64,000 bases of DNA from NCBI RefSeq assembly GCF_900113115.1, contig NZ_FOOF01000013.1, positions 62,001 through 126,000 of the forward strand, written 5' to 3'. The first letter of the stretch is position 1; each line of letters begins with the position of its first letter. This document shows positions 51,775 through 61,500 of this stretch, in pieces. Below the pieces are notes generated by a model. It was not told the DNA's origin. It saw nothing but the letters and a program-made list of their open reading frames with translations, and did not search any database. The position numbers and the translations under genes were made by a program. This DNA comes from Duganella sp. CF458 (GTDB taxonomy: Bacteria; Pseudomonadota; Gammaproteobacteria; Burkholderiales; Burkholderiaceae_D).

Positions 51775-53418
51775 TCAGGTGCTACGGAGTTTGAAGCGTT
51801 GCAGCTTGCCGGTTTCGGTGCGCGGCAGCGACGACAGGAAGCGGATCGAGCGCGGATACTTGTACGGGGCGATCTGTTCCTTGACGAAGTCCTGCAGTTC
51901 CGCCGCCATCACGGGCGACGGTTCAAAGCCCGGCTTCAGCACCACATGCGCTTCCACGACCTGTCCGCGTTCATCATCCGGCTTGCCGACCACGCCGCAT
52001 TCGGCGACAGCGGGATGGCGCAACAAGGCGTCCTCCACTTCCGGGCCGGCGATGTTGTAGCCGGCGGAAATGATCATGTCGTCGGTGCGCGAGCGGTAGA
52101 AGAAGTAGCCGTCGGCATCCATTTCATAGGCGTCGCCGGTCAGGTTCCAGCCGTTCAGCACATAGTCGCGCTGGCGCGGATCGTCCAGGTAGCGGCAACC
52201 GGTCGGTCCTTTCACGGCCAGGCGGCCGACGATGCCGGGTCCCACCGGTTGGCCATTGTTATCGAGCACGCAAGCGCGGTAGCCGGGGATCGGCTTGCCG
52301 GTGGCGCCGGGACGAATCTCCTCGCCCGATGCCGAAATGAAGATGTGCAGCATTTCGGTGGCGCCGATGCCGTCAATCATGCGCAGGCCGCTGGCCTGTT
52401 GCCAGGCGTCCCGCGTCGCAACCGGCAAGGCTTCTCCCGCCGATACGGATTGCTTAAGGCTGGACAGGTCGTACTTGCCGGCCAGCGTCGCCATCTGGCG
52501 GTAGAAGGTCGGCGCGGTGAAGCAGATGGTGGCGCGGTATTTTTCAATGGCCTGCAGCAGCGTTTCCGGCGTCAGCTTTTCCAGCAGCACGGCCGCTGCG
52601 CCGACGCGCAGGGGAAACAGCAGCAGGCCGCCGAGGCCGAAGGTAAAGGCCAGCGGCGGCGTGCCGATGAACAGGTCGCCGGCTTCGGATTTGAGGATAT
52701 GGCGCGGGAAGCAGTCGCAGATGGCCAGCACGTCACGATGGAAATGGATGGTGCCTTTCGGGATGCCGGTGGTGCCGGAGGTGAAGCTGATCAGGCACAC
52801 GTCGTCGGCAGCCGTGTCGCATGCCGCGGCGCTGGCTGGCTGCGCGGCCATCAGCGCGTCGAGCGAGCGTTCCGGCGCAAGGCCGGCCTGGGCGTCGGCC
52901 GGAACATTGAACCACAGGGTCCGCTGCGGGCGGTCGGGCGCCACTTCGATCTCTTCGCGCAGGGCGTGGGCGCACAACACCGCCTGCACCTGCGCCTTTT
53001 GCATGATCACGCCCAGTTCGCGCGCGCGCAGCAGGGGCATGGTGGGCACGGCGATCAGGCCGGCCTTGAGCACCGCCAGTACCGCGGCGGCCATCATCGG
53101 ATGATTGGCGCCGCGCAGCAGCACGCGGTTGCCCGGCACCAGTGCCATTGGCCCGCGCAGGACGTTGACGATGCGGTCGACCTGCTGCTGCAGTTCGGCG
53201 TAAGTCCAGCTGATGCCCTCGCCGTGCAGGGCCACGCGCCCGCCGCGCCCCGCGGCAACAGCCTGGTCGAGGATGTCGGCCACGCAGTTCAGGCGCGCCG
53301 GGTACTGCAACTCGGGCAGGTCGAACACCAGGTCCGGCCATTGGTCGGCCGGTGGAAGGTGCCGGCGCGCGAACTGGTCGAGATGCGCGCTCGGTTCTGC
53401 AGCAGTGGTTCTGTTCAT
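51775..53418 (-). CDS. 2-aminobenzoate/benzoate-CoA ligase family protein
   Basis: 547 residues, AMP-forming acyl-CoA synthetase. Core motifs are the P-loop SFTSGTTGIPKGTIHFHRD, GIGATEMLHIFISASGEEIR, the Asp/Arg region GDAYEMDADGYFFYRSRTDD and the hinge MIISAGYNIAGPEVEDALL, followed by the C-terminal Lys-containing LPRTETGKLQRFKLR. The layout and HFHRD motif fit benzoate-CoA ligase relatives that act on 2-aminobenzoate. It is the first gene of the operon and would make the CoA ester that the downstream flavoprotein needs. The gap to the flavoprotein start is only eight bases. Benzoate, salicylate and anthranilate cannot be separated by eye. Confidence 0.9.
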   Translation of the reverse strand: MNRTTAAEPSAHLDQFARRHLPPADQWPDLVFDLPELQYPARLNCVADILDQAVAAGRGGRVALHGEGISWTYAELQQQVDRIVNVLRGPMALVPGNRVLLRGANHPMMAAAVLAVLKAGLIAVPTMPLLRARELGVIMQKAQVQAVLCAHALREEIEVAPDRPQRTLWFNVPADAQAGLAPERSLDALMAAQPASAAACDTAADDVCLISFTSGTTGIPKGTIHFHRDVLAICDCFPRHILKSEAGDLFIGTPPLAFTFGLGGLLLFPLRVGAAAVLLEKLTPETLLQAIEKYRATICFTAPTFYRQMATLAGKYDLSSLKQSVSAGEALPVATRDAWQQASGLRMIDGIGATEMLHIFISASGEEIRPGATGKPIPGYRACVLDNNGQPVGPGIVGRLAVKGPTGCRYLDDPRQRDYVLNGWNLTGDAYEMDADGYFFYRSRTDDMIISAGYNIAGPEVEDALLRHPAVAECGVVGKPDDERGQVVEAHVVLKPGFEPSPVMAAELQDFVKEQIAPYKYPRSIRFLSSLPRTETGKLQRFKLRST

Positions 53419-53466
53419 GGTCGCCTGGGTAAGGTTCGGTTGAAAGTACAGCCTGCGGTGCAGACT

Positions 53467-53495
53467 ACTTTAAACCTAAAATATATTTACCGCAA
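53467..53495 (-). promoter_or_regulatory. Promoter and candidate MarR operator of the aminobenzoate operon
   Basis: On the minus strand, TTGCGG (53490-53495) and TAAAGT (53467-53472) lie 17 bases apart. The palindrome AAATATATTT (53479-53488) falls in the spacer, where a bound MarR dimer would block polymerase. The 88-base gap 53419-53506 has no other gene. Confidence 0.45.
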
Positions 53496-53506
53496 GGCTC
53501 GGCTTT

Positions 53507-54214
53507 TCAGCTTTGGCGCACCAGCGACGATTGCTGCAGCACCGCCCGGATCACGTCGGTCAGCGCCGCCTGCACCGCTTCGTTGCTGACATGGCCTTCC
53601 AGCAAGGGCTTGAGGGCTGCCGCGGCGCCGTGCAGGCCCAGCGTGGTGCAGCCGGTCAGCAGGCGCTCCAACCGCACCCGGACTTCAGCGAGCTCGTCGT
53701 GGGCCAGCAGCGCGTTGATCTCGTTGCTGGCCGCGGTCAATTGGTTCTGGAAGCCGGTCAGGTAGACCAGCAGGCGGTCGGCGCCGATCCCCAGCCGCGC
53801 CAGGGTGGCCGACGGTTCTTCCGCCCGGTGTTCGTAGCCATTGGCCGCCTGGTCGAGGAAAGCGCCGAGGTGGGCGCGCACCTGCTCCGACTGGAACGGC
53901 TTGACGATGTAGCCGGTGGCACCGGCCAGCGTGGCCTGTTGCACCGTTTCCTTGTCGGTGGCGGACGACACCAGCACGAACGGCACTTGCGCCAGCTCGC
54001 CATGCTCGCGCACGCGCTGCAGCAGTTCAATGCCCGACAGGCGCGGCATGCGCAGGTCGCAGAAGACGATGCCGGGACGCAGTCCATCGTCCAGCAGCTG
54101 CCAGGCCTCGGCGCCATCCTCCGCCTCGACGATCTCGAATTTGCCGCAACCATCGATCAGGTGCATCAGCACCATGCGTGAGACTACGTCGTCGTCGACT
54201 ACCAATACTTTCAT
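53507..54214 (-). CDS. Response regulator with receiver and Hpt-like C-terminal helical domain
   Basis: 235 residues. Residues 1-120 are a complete receiver: Asp8/Asp9 acid pair region MKVLVVDDDVVSRM, phospho-acceptor Asp53 in FCDLRMPRLSG, SSAT switch and Lys in YIVKPFQS. Residues about 140-230 are helical, with TGCTTLGLHGAAAALKPLLE, loosely like a histidine-phosphotransfer bundle, but a clear H-x-x-K-G-x-x motif is absent. No DNA-binding domain is present. It starts 18 bases after the large sensor kinase gene and is most likely its partner in a phosphorelay. The C-terminal domain could also be a simple protein-binding bundle. Confidence 0.85.
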   Translation of the reverse strand: MKVLVVDDDVVSRMVLMHLIDGCGKFEIVEAEDGAEAWQLLDDGLRPGIVFCDLRMPRLSGIELLQRVREHGELAQVPFVLVSSATDKETVQQATLAGATGYIVKPFQSEQVRAHLGAFLDQAANGYEHRAEEPSATLARLGIGADRLLVYLTGFQNQLTAASNEINALLAHDELAEVRVRLERLLTGCTTLGLHGAAAALKPLLEGHVSNEAVQAALTDVIRAVLQQSSLVRQS

Positions 54215-54232
54215 GTTCTCTCCGCTTTTATT

Positions 54233-57200
54233 TTAATGACGCGTTGGGGATACGACGTGTTCCAGCAGCAGGCGCAGGCGCGGCAGCTTTTCGCGGATCG
54301 CCGGCCACATGGCGCGATCCGCAGCCCGTTCCAGTTCACCGCACAGTGCATGCAGCTCGGCCTCGTCCAGATAAGCGGCACTGCCTTTCATGCCGTGGAA
54401 CAGGCGGCCCGCCGCATCGGCATCGGCCGAGGCCAGCGCCTGGTCCATCTCGCGCAGGCGCGCCGGCAGGTCGGCAATGAAGGCGTCGCGCAGGCGCAGC
54501 TTGAGCGCCTGCCCGGCCTGGCCCGGCATCGGTTTCGGCGGCGGCAGGTCGCACACGCCGAACATGGCATCGAGCTCCGCTACGGAGGGCCGTTCCTCGG
54601 TGCGCGCCCGCATGCGCGGCAGCTTGATGCCGCGCGCAAGCTGGCGTTCGATGGCGCGTTCAAGCTGCATGTGCAGCGCACCTTCGTCGATCGGCTTGGT
54701 CAGGAAATCGTCCATGCCCGCGGCCAGGTAGCGGCTGCGGTCTTCGTCGCTGGCGTTGGCCGTCAGGGCCACGATCATCAGGTGCGGATCGAGCACCGGC
54801 GCTTCGCGCGGACCGCCGGAGCGGATCAGGCGCGTCGCGGTGGAACCGTCCATCTCGGGCATGCGGCCGTCCATCAGCACCAGGTCATAGCGCTGCTGGG
54901 CGCAGGCGGCCAGCGCCAGCACGCCGTTGCCGGCGATATCGACCTTGTGTCCCAGGTCCTCCAGCATCATGCGCACGATGATCTGGTTGGTCGGGAAGTC
55001 TTCCGCGCACAGCACGCGCAGCTGGTGCGTATGGGGCTCGCGCGCCACGTGCGGTGCCAGCGGCGGCGCCACGCCGTCGCGCAGCGGAACGGTAAAGGCA
55101 AAGCTGGAGCCCGCGCCAGGCGCGCTGACCACGTCGATCGAGCCGCCCATCAGTTCCACCAGCTGGCTGCTGATCGCCAGGCCAAGCCCGGTGCCGCCGT
55201 AGCGGCGGGTGGTGGTGGTATCGCCCTGCTCGAACTTCTGGAACAGGCGCGGCAAGGCGTCCGGCGGGATGCCGATGCCGGTATCTTCCACCGTGAAGCG
55301 GATACGGTGCCCGTCCGGTCCGCTGCCTTCGCGCTCCACCCGCAGCGACACCTTGCCGCGCTCGGTGAACTTGAAGGCGTTGCCGACCAGGTTGACCAGC
55401 ACCTGGCGCAGGCGGGTCGGGTCGCCGACCACGAACTCCGGCAGGTCCGGCGCGAAATCGACTTCGAAGCCCACCATATTGGACATGGTGTGCTCGGCGA
55501 ACAGGCTGACCACGTTTTCCACCATGCTGGCCAGGGCGAAATCGATCGATTCGATGTGCAGCTTGCCCGCTTCGATCTTGGAGAAGTCCAGCAGGTCGTT
55601 GATGATGCCCAGCAGCGACTGCGCATTGCCCTGGCCGCGCTCGATCTGTTCGCGCGTGCGCTCGGCCAGCGCATTGTCGCGCAGCGCGAAGCCCAGCATG
55701 CCGATCACGCCGGCCAGCGGGGTGCGCATTTCGTGGCTCATATTGGCCAGGAATTCGGATTTCTGGCGGGTGGCGTCTTCCGCCCGCTGCTTGGCCAGCG
55801 ACAGGTGCTTGTCGCGCTGCTCCAGCTCGCGCTTCTGCTCTTGCAGGAGCTGGTTTTTCAGCTCGACTTCGGCAGTGCGCAGGCTGACCTGCTTTTCCAG
55901 TTGCAGTTGCTGGCTGCGCAGCACGCGCACGCGCATGTGGTAGGCGGCCCAGGCGCCGCCCATCGCCACCACCAGCATGCACAGGCGGAACCACCAGGTT
56001 TTCCAGTACGGCGGCGCGATGTTGATTTCGAGGGTGGCGGCGTTGTCGTTCCAGATGCCGTCCTTGTTGGCGGCCTTGACGCGGAACTGATACGTGCCCG
56101 GATCGAGGTTGGTATAGGTGGCGAAACGCTTGCCGGCATCGGTCACCACCCAGTCCTTGTCGAAGCCGACCAACTGGTAGGCAAAGCGGTTGCGTTGCGG
56201 CGCGGCGTAGTGCAGCGCCGCGAATTCCAGCGAAAAGACGGAATCGCCTTCGCGCAGCGACAAGGAGCTGGTGTATTCGATGGCCTGCTGCAGCACGCCC
56301 TTGTTGGCACCGCCCTGCCCTGGCCGCACCGGCTTGTTGAAGATCTGGAAGTCGGTGATCACCGCTGTCGGCGCCGAACTGTTTTCCCGCACATCCTGCG
56401 GATCGAAGGCGGTGATGCCGTTAAAGCCGCCGAAGTACAGGGTGCCGTCGGCCGCGCGCAAGGCGGAACCGTCGAAGTACGCGCCCTCGATGGTGCCGTC
56501 CACGCCGGAATAGTTGCGCACCTGGCCGTTGCCCATGTCCAGGCGCGAGATGCCGGTATTGGTGGACAGCCACAGGTACTTGCCGCGATCCGGCAGGATG
56601 CCCGCGATCGCATCGTCGGCCAGGCCGTCCTTGCGCAGGAAGCGGCGGAAGTGCACGCTGCCGTCAGGGCGCCGCTCCATGCGGTTCAGGCCCGCCGCCG
56701 TGCCGATCCACAGCATGCCGTCGTCGTCCTCGAACAGGTAATGCACCTCGTTGTGGCTCAAGCTGCCCGCGTCGTTCGGATTGTTGCGGTAGTGCGTGAA
56801 GCGGCCGGTCTTGCGGTCCAGCAGGTCAAGGCCGTTGAAGGTGCCGACCCACAGGTTGCCGCGCCGGTCTTCCAGCACCGGGCGCACCACGCTGTCGGCC
56901 AGGCTGTGGATGTCGGCCGGGTCGTGGCGGAAGGTCAGCACGCCGTTGCTGGACGGGTCGATGCGGTGCAAGCCGTTGCGGGCCGAAGCCCACACCATGC
57001 CTTCGCGGTCGCCGTACAGGAAGCGGATCACGTCATTTTCAGGATCGCCGTGCGACAGCATCAGCGGGCCAAAGCGGCGCGCCTTGATGTCGAAGCGGCG
57101 CACACCGTTGCGGCTGCCGACCCACAGCACATTGCGGTCGCGCGGGTCATGCAGCAAGGCCGTGACCTGGAATTCCAGGCCGTCGCCGCCGGTGCCGGTG

Positions 57201-58420
57201 CGGTACAACACGGTCTTGCCGCTCACCGGATCGTAGTAATTCAGGCCATCGCTGTTGCCGACCCAGACCTTGCCGTCCCCGGCATCGAGCAAGCCGCGCA
57301 CCTTGTTGTCGGTCAGCGTGAAGGGCTGGCCGGGGTCCTTGACCAGGCGCGCAAAGCCGCCGCTGCCCAGGTCGACCCGGCTCACGCCGCGGTACCAGGT
57401 GCCGACCCACAAGGTGCCCACGTTGTCGCGGAACAGCGAGAACACATAGTTGTCGGCGATGCTGTGCGGGTCGCCCTGCTGGTGGCGGTACTGCACGAAA
57501 CGATCGTCCGAGTGGCGCCAGCGGAACAAGCCGCCGGTCTGGCTGCCGACCCACAGTGTGCCGTCCTGGTCCTGGTAGATGCGCTTGACGGTACTTTGCG
57601 GCAGGCCTTCCGCCGCGCCCATCATCCGGCGTTGCGGATGTTTTCCATCCAGCGTCCAGCGCTCGATGCCGTGCTGGGTGCCGACCCACAGCACCTGGTC
57701 GCGGTCCACCAGCAAGGATTGCGCGCCGCGCGCGCCCGCCGCCTTCAGCGGATAGTGAGTGAAACTGCGCGAGCCGGTTTCCAGCATGTCGACGCCGGCC
57801 GAGGTGGCGATCCACAACCGGCCCTGCTTGTCGCGCGCCAGCGCGTTGACCTGGTCGTGGCCAAGGCTGCCCGGGTCGGTGCGATCGTGGTGATGGATGA
57901 CGAACTTGCCGGTGGCCGGATCGAAGTGCTGCAGGCCGTCGGCGGTGCCGATCCACAGCCCATCGCGGCCGTCGTCGATGATGGCCTTGATATGGCGGTT
58001 GCCGCTGCCGCGCTTTTCCGGCTCGCGCGGCAGGAAGTGGCTGAATGCCTGCGTCTTGGGGTCGAACAGGTCGAGCCCACCGTCGGTGCCGACCCACATG
58101 CGGCCGCGCGGATCGAGATGCAGCACGCCGACCCAGTTCTCGGCCAGGCTGCGCTGGTCGCCGACGACATTACGGTAGACCGTGACCTTGTAGCCGTCGA
58201 AGCGGCTCAGGCCGGCCTGGCTGCCGAACCACATGAAGCCCTGGCGATCTTGCGCGATCGACAACACCGATTCCTGGGCCAGGCCGTCGTCCACGTCCAG
58301 CTGCTCGAAACGCAGGGTGCGCGGCGGCGCCGCCAGCGCCGGGAGGGCAAGCGTGCAAGCCAGGGCCAAGGCGGCCAGGCGCAGGATCAATCGACGAACA
58401 GTTCCAGCCACGGGGGTCAA
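54233..58420 (-). CDS. Hybrid two-component sensor kinase with periplasmic propeller, receiver and Hpt
   Basis: 1395 residues. After a signal peptide (ends near ALAAP, about 30) come repeated two-component regulator propeller units (about 35-720; repeats like VWASARNGLHRIDP, LWVGTFNGLDLLDRKTG) and a Y_Y_Y domain (about 735-800), with one membrane helix around 805-827. The cytoplasmic part has a coiled coil, HisKA with His896 in NMSHEMRTPLAGV, an ATPase with VEDTGIGIPPDALPRLFQKF and YGGTGLGLAIS, a receiver with Asp1184 in LMDGRMPEMDG, and an Hpt domain with His1342 in LFHGMKGSAAYL. This resembles HTCS sensors that detect glycans, but it lacks an AraC-type output domain. The gene precedes the receiver protein at 53507-54214. 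Confidence 0.94.
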   Translation of the reverse strand: MTPVAGTVRRLILRLAALALACTLALPALAAPPRTLRFEQLDVDDGLAQESVLSIAQDRQGFMWFGSQAGLSRFDGYKVTVYRNVVGDQRSLAENWVGVLHLDPRGRMWVGTDGGLDLFDPKTQAFSHFLPREPEKRGSGNRHIKAIIDDGRDGLWIGTADGLQHFDPATGKFVIHHHDRTDPGSLGHDQVNALARDKQGRLWIATSAGVDMLETGSRSFTHYPLKAAGARGAQSLLVDRDQVLWVGTQHGIERWTLDGKHPQRRMMGAAEGLPQSTVKRIYQDQDGTLWVGSQTGGLFRWRHSDDRFVQYRHQQGDPHSIADNYVFSLFRDNVGTLWVGTWYRGVSRVDLGSGGFARLVKDPGQPFTLTDNKVRGLLDAGDGKVWVGNSDGLNYYDPVSGKTVLYRTGTGGDGLEFQVTALLHDPRDRNVLWVGSRNGVRRFDIKARRFGPLMLSHGDPENDVIRFLYGDREGMVWASARNGLHRIDPSSNGVLTFRHDPADIHSLADSVVRPVLEDRRGNLWVGTFNGLDLLDRKTGRFTHYRNNPNDAGSLSHNEVHYLFEDDDGMLWIGTAAGLNRMERRPDGSVHFRRFLRKDGLADDAIAGILPDRGKYLWLSTNTGISRLDMGNGQVRNYSGVDGTIEGAYFDGSALRAADGTLYFGGFNGITAFDPQDVRENSSAPTAVITDFQIFNKPVRPGQGGANKGVLQQAIEYTSSLSLREGDSVFSLEFAALHYAAPQRNRFAYQLVGFDKDWVVTDAGKRFATYTNLDPGTYQFRVKAANKDGIWNDNAATLEINIAPPYWKTWWFRLCMLVVAMGGAWAAYHMRVRVLRSQQLQLEKQVSLRTAEVELKNQLLQEQKRELEQRDKHLSLAKQRAEDATRQKSEFLANMSHEMRTPLAGVIGMLGFALRDNALAERTREQIERGQGNAQSLLGIINDLLDFSKIEAGKLHIESIDFALASMVENVVSLFAEHTMSNMVGFEVDFAPDLPEFVVGDPTRLRQVLVNLVGNAFKFTERGKVSLRVEREGSGPDGHRIRFTVEDTGIGIPPDALPRLFQKFEQGDTTTTRRYGGTGLGLAISSQLVELMGGSIDVVSAPGAGSSFAFTVPLRDGVAPPLAPHVAREPHTHQLRVLCAEDFPTNQIIVRMMLEDLGHKVDIAGNGVLALAACAQQRYDLVLMDGRMPEMDGSTATRLIRSGGPREAPVLDPHLMIVALTANASDEDRSRYLAAGMDDFLTKPIDEGALHMQLERAIERQLARGIKLPRMRARTEERPSVAELDAMFGVCDLPPPKPMPGQAGQALKLRLRDAFIADLPARLREMDQALASADADAAGRLFHGMKGSAAYLDEAELHALCGELERAADRAMWPAIREKLPRLRLLLEHVVSPTRH

Positions 58421-58469
58421 TAATCGGGAAGAAGCGGGACAAAAGCTGCCATTTTACTATTGGTCACCG

Positions 58470-59639
58470 TCAAGACCCGAAAAATGCCAGTACATCGGCA
58501 CGCCGCGCCTGTGTATCGCGCTGGCCGAGGCGGATCAATTCCTGGGTGTAGCTCGATTCGAACAGCAGGTAGGATGCCAGCGCCGAGCCGCGCGCCTCGG
58601 TGGCGCCGATCCCCGACAGCATGGTGCGGATCGGTGCCGGCAGGCTGCCGATATGGCGCGCGGCCAGGTCGTCCAGCCGTTCGGAGGGCGCAATCACCAG
58701 CAGTTCGACCGGCCGCAAGGGGGTTTTGGCCAGCAGGTCCTCCGGCAACACGGACAGGGTCTGGTTGACCCGGTTCAGGCGCTCGATGTCGACCGCCAGG
58801 CCGTCCAGGAAGATCGACGACATGGCGTGGCCGGCAATCTGCGCCAGGCTTGGATAGCGCGGCGTTTCGGTCATCTGGCGCGGCGGCTCGGTCAGGCGGC
58901 CGGCACCGACCACCAGCACCTTCTGCGCGCCCAGGTGGATGGCAGGCGAAATCGGCGCCAGCTGGCGCATCGAACCGTCGCCGCAAAATTCCAGGTGGCC
59001 GCCCATGTACAGCGGCGTGGCTGGGAAGATGAAGGGAATCGCCGACGACGCCAGCAAGTGCTCCACGCCGATCTGGTCCTGCATCGCCACCCGCTGCATC
59101 CGCACCCAGGGCGCGATTTCGGCCGCGGTCTGGTAGAAGGTGATGTGCTGGCCGCCGGTGTAGGACGAGGCGGTGACCGCCACCGCGTGCAGCAGGCCTT
59201 CCTGCAGGCAGTTGTCCAGGCGCGGCAAGTCCAGCATCCGGTGCAGCAGGTTCACCAGCGGCGTGTTGTCGAGCAGCGACTGCGGCGGCGCTGCGCGCCA
59301 TTTGCGCAGCAGCCAGCCGAATGACAGCAGCGACAGCCAGCGCGCTCCTGAACGCAGCACGCCCAGCGAGTCGGCGCGGTAGACCTGGTTCGCTTCGAAG
59401 TTGCTCCACACATCGAGCAGTTTTTGCACGCCTTCGCCAAAGTTGTCGGCACGGCAGGCCAAGGCAGTGGCGTTGATGGCGCCAGCCGAAGTACCGCAAA
59501 TGATCTGGAAGGGATTACGTGCCGGCGGCCATCCCTCTTCCCAAAGGATTTCCGAGATCGCCTGCAAAACGCCAATCTGGTACGCCGCACGGGCGCCACC
59601 GCCCGTCAGGATCAAGCCTGTTTTCTTTTTCATGCCCAT
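58470..59639 (-). CDS. Patatin-like phospholipase
   Basis: 389 residues, no signal peptide. The oxyanion-hole motif is LTGGGARAAYQ (residues 12-21), the nucleophile is Ser51 in ICGTSAGAIN, and the second catalytic acid is in FCGDGSMRQLAP. The variant is DGS rather than DGG/DGA. Bacterial patatins are lipid acyl hydrolases, and some are transported effectors; this one resembles housekeeping YchK/RssA-like proteins, with an extra C-terminal domain of about 100 residues. Start choice: ATG at 59637-59639 or two codons later; neither has a good ribosome site. It lies 76 bases after the gamma-glutamyltransferase gene and 49 before the sensor kinase. Confidence 0.9.
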   Translation of the reverse strand: MGMKKKTGLILTGGGARAAYQIGVLQAISEILWEEGWPPARNPFQIICGTSAGAINATALACRADNFGEGVQKLLDVWSNFEANQVYRADSLGVLRSGARWLSLLSFGWLLRKWRAAPPQSLLDNTPLVNLLHRMLDLPRLDNCLQEGLLHAVAVTASSYTGGQHITFYQTAAEIAPWVRMQRVAMQDQIGVEHLLASSAIPFIFPATPLYMGGHLEFCGDGSMRQLAPISPAIHLGAQKVLVVGAGRLTEPPRQMTETPRYPSLAQIAGHAMSSIFLDGLAVDIERLNRVNQTLSVLPEDLLAKTPLRPVELLVIAPSERLDDLAARHIGSLPAPIRTMLSGIGATEARGSALASYLLFESSYTQELIRLGQRDTQARRADVLAFFGS

Positions 59640-59715
59640 TTATCAAGGGTAACATGCTGGCTGCGGGGCGGGAATGCCTGGCGGCCCTGCCCGCTCCTGG
59701 CCTGTCGCGCGCCCG

Positions 59716-61470
59716 TCACTCGCCGCGCACGATGCCTTCCCGGCGCGGATCGGCGCCGCCGAACCAGCCGCCTGGCGTGCGTTGCAAGCCTTGCAGGCCG
59801 GAGTTCATCTCGACCTGGCGCACTTCATGGCCGCGCGCCTTCAACTGCGCCACCACCTCGGCCGGAACCTTGCCCGCTTCGATTTCGGTCGGGCCGTTGC
59901 GGCTGCCGAAATTGGGCAGGCTGATGGCCTGCTGTACGTTCAGCTTCCAGTCCAGGGTGCCGACCAGCACCTTGGCCACGTAGTTGATGATGGTCGAACC
60001 GCCCGGCGAACCGGCAGCCAGCACCAGCTTCCTGGTCTGCTTGTCGAACACCAGGGTCGGCGCCATCGAGCTGCGCGGGCGCTTGCCCGGCTGCACCCGG
60101 TTGGCGACCGGGCCGTTTTCGTCGGCCGAGTCCCAGGAAAAATCGGTCAGCTGGTTATTCAGCAGGAAGCCGCCCACCATCTGGCGCGAGCCGAAGGCGT
60201 CTTCCACCGAGGTGGTCATCGAAATGCCGTTGCCAAAGGCGTCCACCACCACCAGGTGCGAGGTGGATGGCTTGTCCAGTGCGGTGTCGTCGCCCCAGGC
60301 CACCTTGACTTCGGCCGGCACGCCGGCGCGGGCGCGGCCCATCGACTTGTCGCCGATCAGGGCGGCGCGCTGGCGCAGGTAGGATTTATCGAGCAGGCCG
60401 CTGGCGCCCTTGCCCGGCAACGGCACGAAGTCGGTGTCGGCCACATAACGGTTGCGGTCCGCATAGGCCAGGCGTTCCGCCTCCGACATCAGGTGGATGG
60501 CGTCGGCGCCGATCACGCCGTTCACCGGCGCATAGTCGCCGATCTTGCTGTTTTCCATGATGCCGAGGATCTGCGCGATCGCCACGCCGCCGGACGAAGG
60601 CGGCGGCATGCCGCAAACGGTGTAGGCGCGGTAGTCGGCGCACAGCGGCTCACGCTCCCTGGCCTGGTAGCCGGCGATATCGGCCGCCGTCAGGCCGCCG
60701 GGGTTGCTTGGGTGGCCCTGCACTTTTGCGGCGATGTCGCGCGCGATGTGGCCGCGGTAGAAGGCGTCGGCGCCTTCGGCGGCGATTTCACGCAGGGTCT
60801 TGGCCAGCGCCGGGTTCTTCAGGACGTGGCCGACGGGCCAGGGCTGCTTGTCCTTATCGAAGAAATAAGCGGCAGCGACCGGATCGCGCTGCAGGTAACG
60901 CTCGCTGCTCAGCAAGGCATGCAGGCGCGGGCTGACGGCAAAGCCCTCGTCGGCCAGCTTGATGGCGGGGGCGAACAGCTTGGGCCAGGCCAGCTTGCCG
61001 TATTGTTTATGCGCCAGTTCCAGCATGCGCAACACACCGGGCGCGCCCACCGAACGTCCGCCAACCACGCCTTCGGCACGCGGCAAAGGCTTGCCGTTGG
61101 CGTCCTGGAACAAGGTTTCGGTGGCGACTGCGGGCGCGGTTTCACGACCATCGAAGGCGCGCACTTTCTTGCCGTCCCAATGCATCAGGAAGGCGCCGCC
61201 GCCAATGCCCGAGGATTGCGGCTCGACCAGGGTCAGTACCAATTGGGTGGCGATGGCCGCGTCGACGGCGGAACCGCCCTGTTTCAGCATCTGGTAGCCG
61301 GCTTCGGTAGCCAGCGGGTTGGCTGCGGCCACCATGAATTTCTGTGCGGACCAGCCGGCTTTGTCCTGCCAGCCTGTGGCGATTTCGGGAGCGCGGTTGT
61401 CTTGGGCGTGCAGCGGGAAGCTGGTGCAGCAGAGCGCTGCAAGGGCAAGGGCAAGGGCGATGGCTTTCAT
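59716..61470 (-). CDS. ggt: Gamma-glutamyltransferase (Ggt)
   Basis: 584 residues with a signal peptide ending near PLHAQ (about residue 22), the usual size of the periplasmic proenzyme. Large-subunit motifs are SGIGGGAFLMHWDGK and FDGRETAP (Arg for the gamma-glutamyl carboxylate). Autocleavage occurs before Thr403 in DKPSTSHLVVVD, which becomes the N-terminal nucleophile of the small subunit. Then come VEDAFGS, RPRSSMAPTLVF and AAGSPGGSTII, all typical. It cleaves glutathione and other gamma-glutamyl compounds and transfers or hydrolyses the glutamyl group. It appears to be a single gene; a hairpin at 61501-61527 lies just upstream. Confidence 0.95.
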   Translation of the reverse strand: MKAIALALALAALCCTSFPLHAQDNRAPEIATGWQDKAGWSAQKFMVAAANPLATEAGYQMLKQGGSAVDAAIATQLVLTLVEPQSSGIGGGAFLMHWDGKKVRAFDGRETAPAVATETLFQDANGKPLPRAEGVVGGRSVGAPGVLRMLELAHKQYGKLAWPKLFAPAIKLADEGFAVSPRLHALLSSERYLQRDPVAAAYFFDKDKQPWPVGHVLKNPALAKTLREIAAEGADAFYRGHIARDIAAKVQGHPSNPGGLTAADIAGYQAREREPLCADYRAYTVCGMPPPSSGGVAIAQILGIMENSKIGDYAPVNGVIGADAIHLMSEAERLAYADRNRYVADTDFVPLPGKGASGLLDKSYLRQRAALIGDKSMGRARAGVPAEVKVAWGDDTALDKPSTSHLVVVDAFGNGISMTTSVEDAFGSRQMVGGFLLNNQLTDFSWDSADENGPVANRVQPGKRPRSSMAPTLVFDKQTRKLVLAAGSPGGSTIINYVAKVLVGTLDWKLNVQQAISLPNFGSRNGPTEIEAGKVPAEVVAQLKARGHEVRQVEMNSGLQGLQRTPGGWFGGADPRREGIVRGE

Positions 61471-61500
61471 CCGGCCATGCTACACGAAAACCGGCAATTC

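Noticed and set aside
54236..58423. A plus-strand open frame of 1395 codons exactly opposite the sensor kinase gene
   Set aside because: It has the same codon boundaries as the kinase read backwards and is open only because the kinase gene avoids TTA, CTA and TCA codons. The product is low-complexity and has no domain motif; the minus strand has intact kinase motifs.
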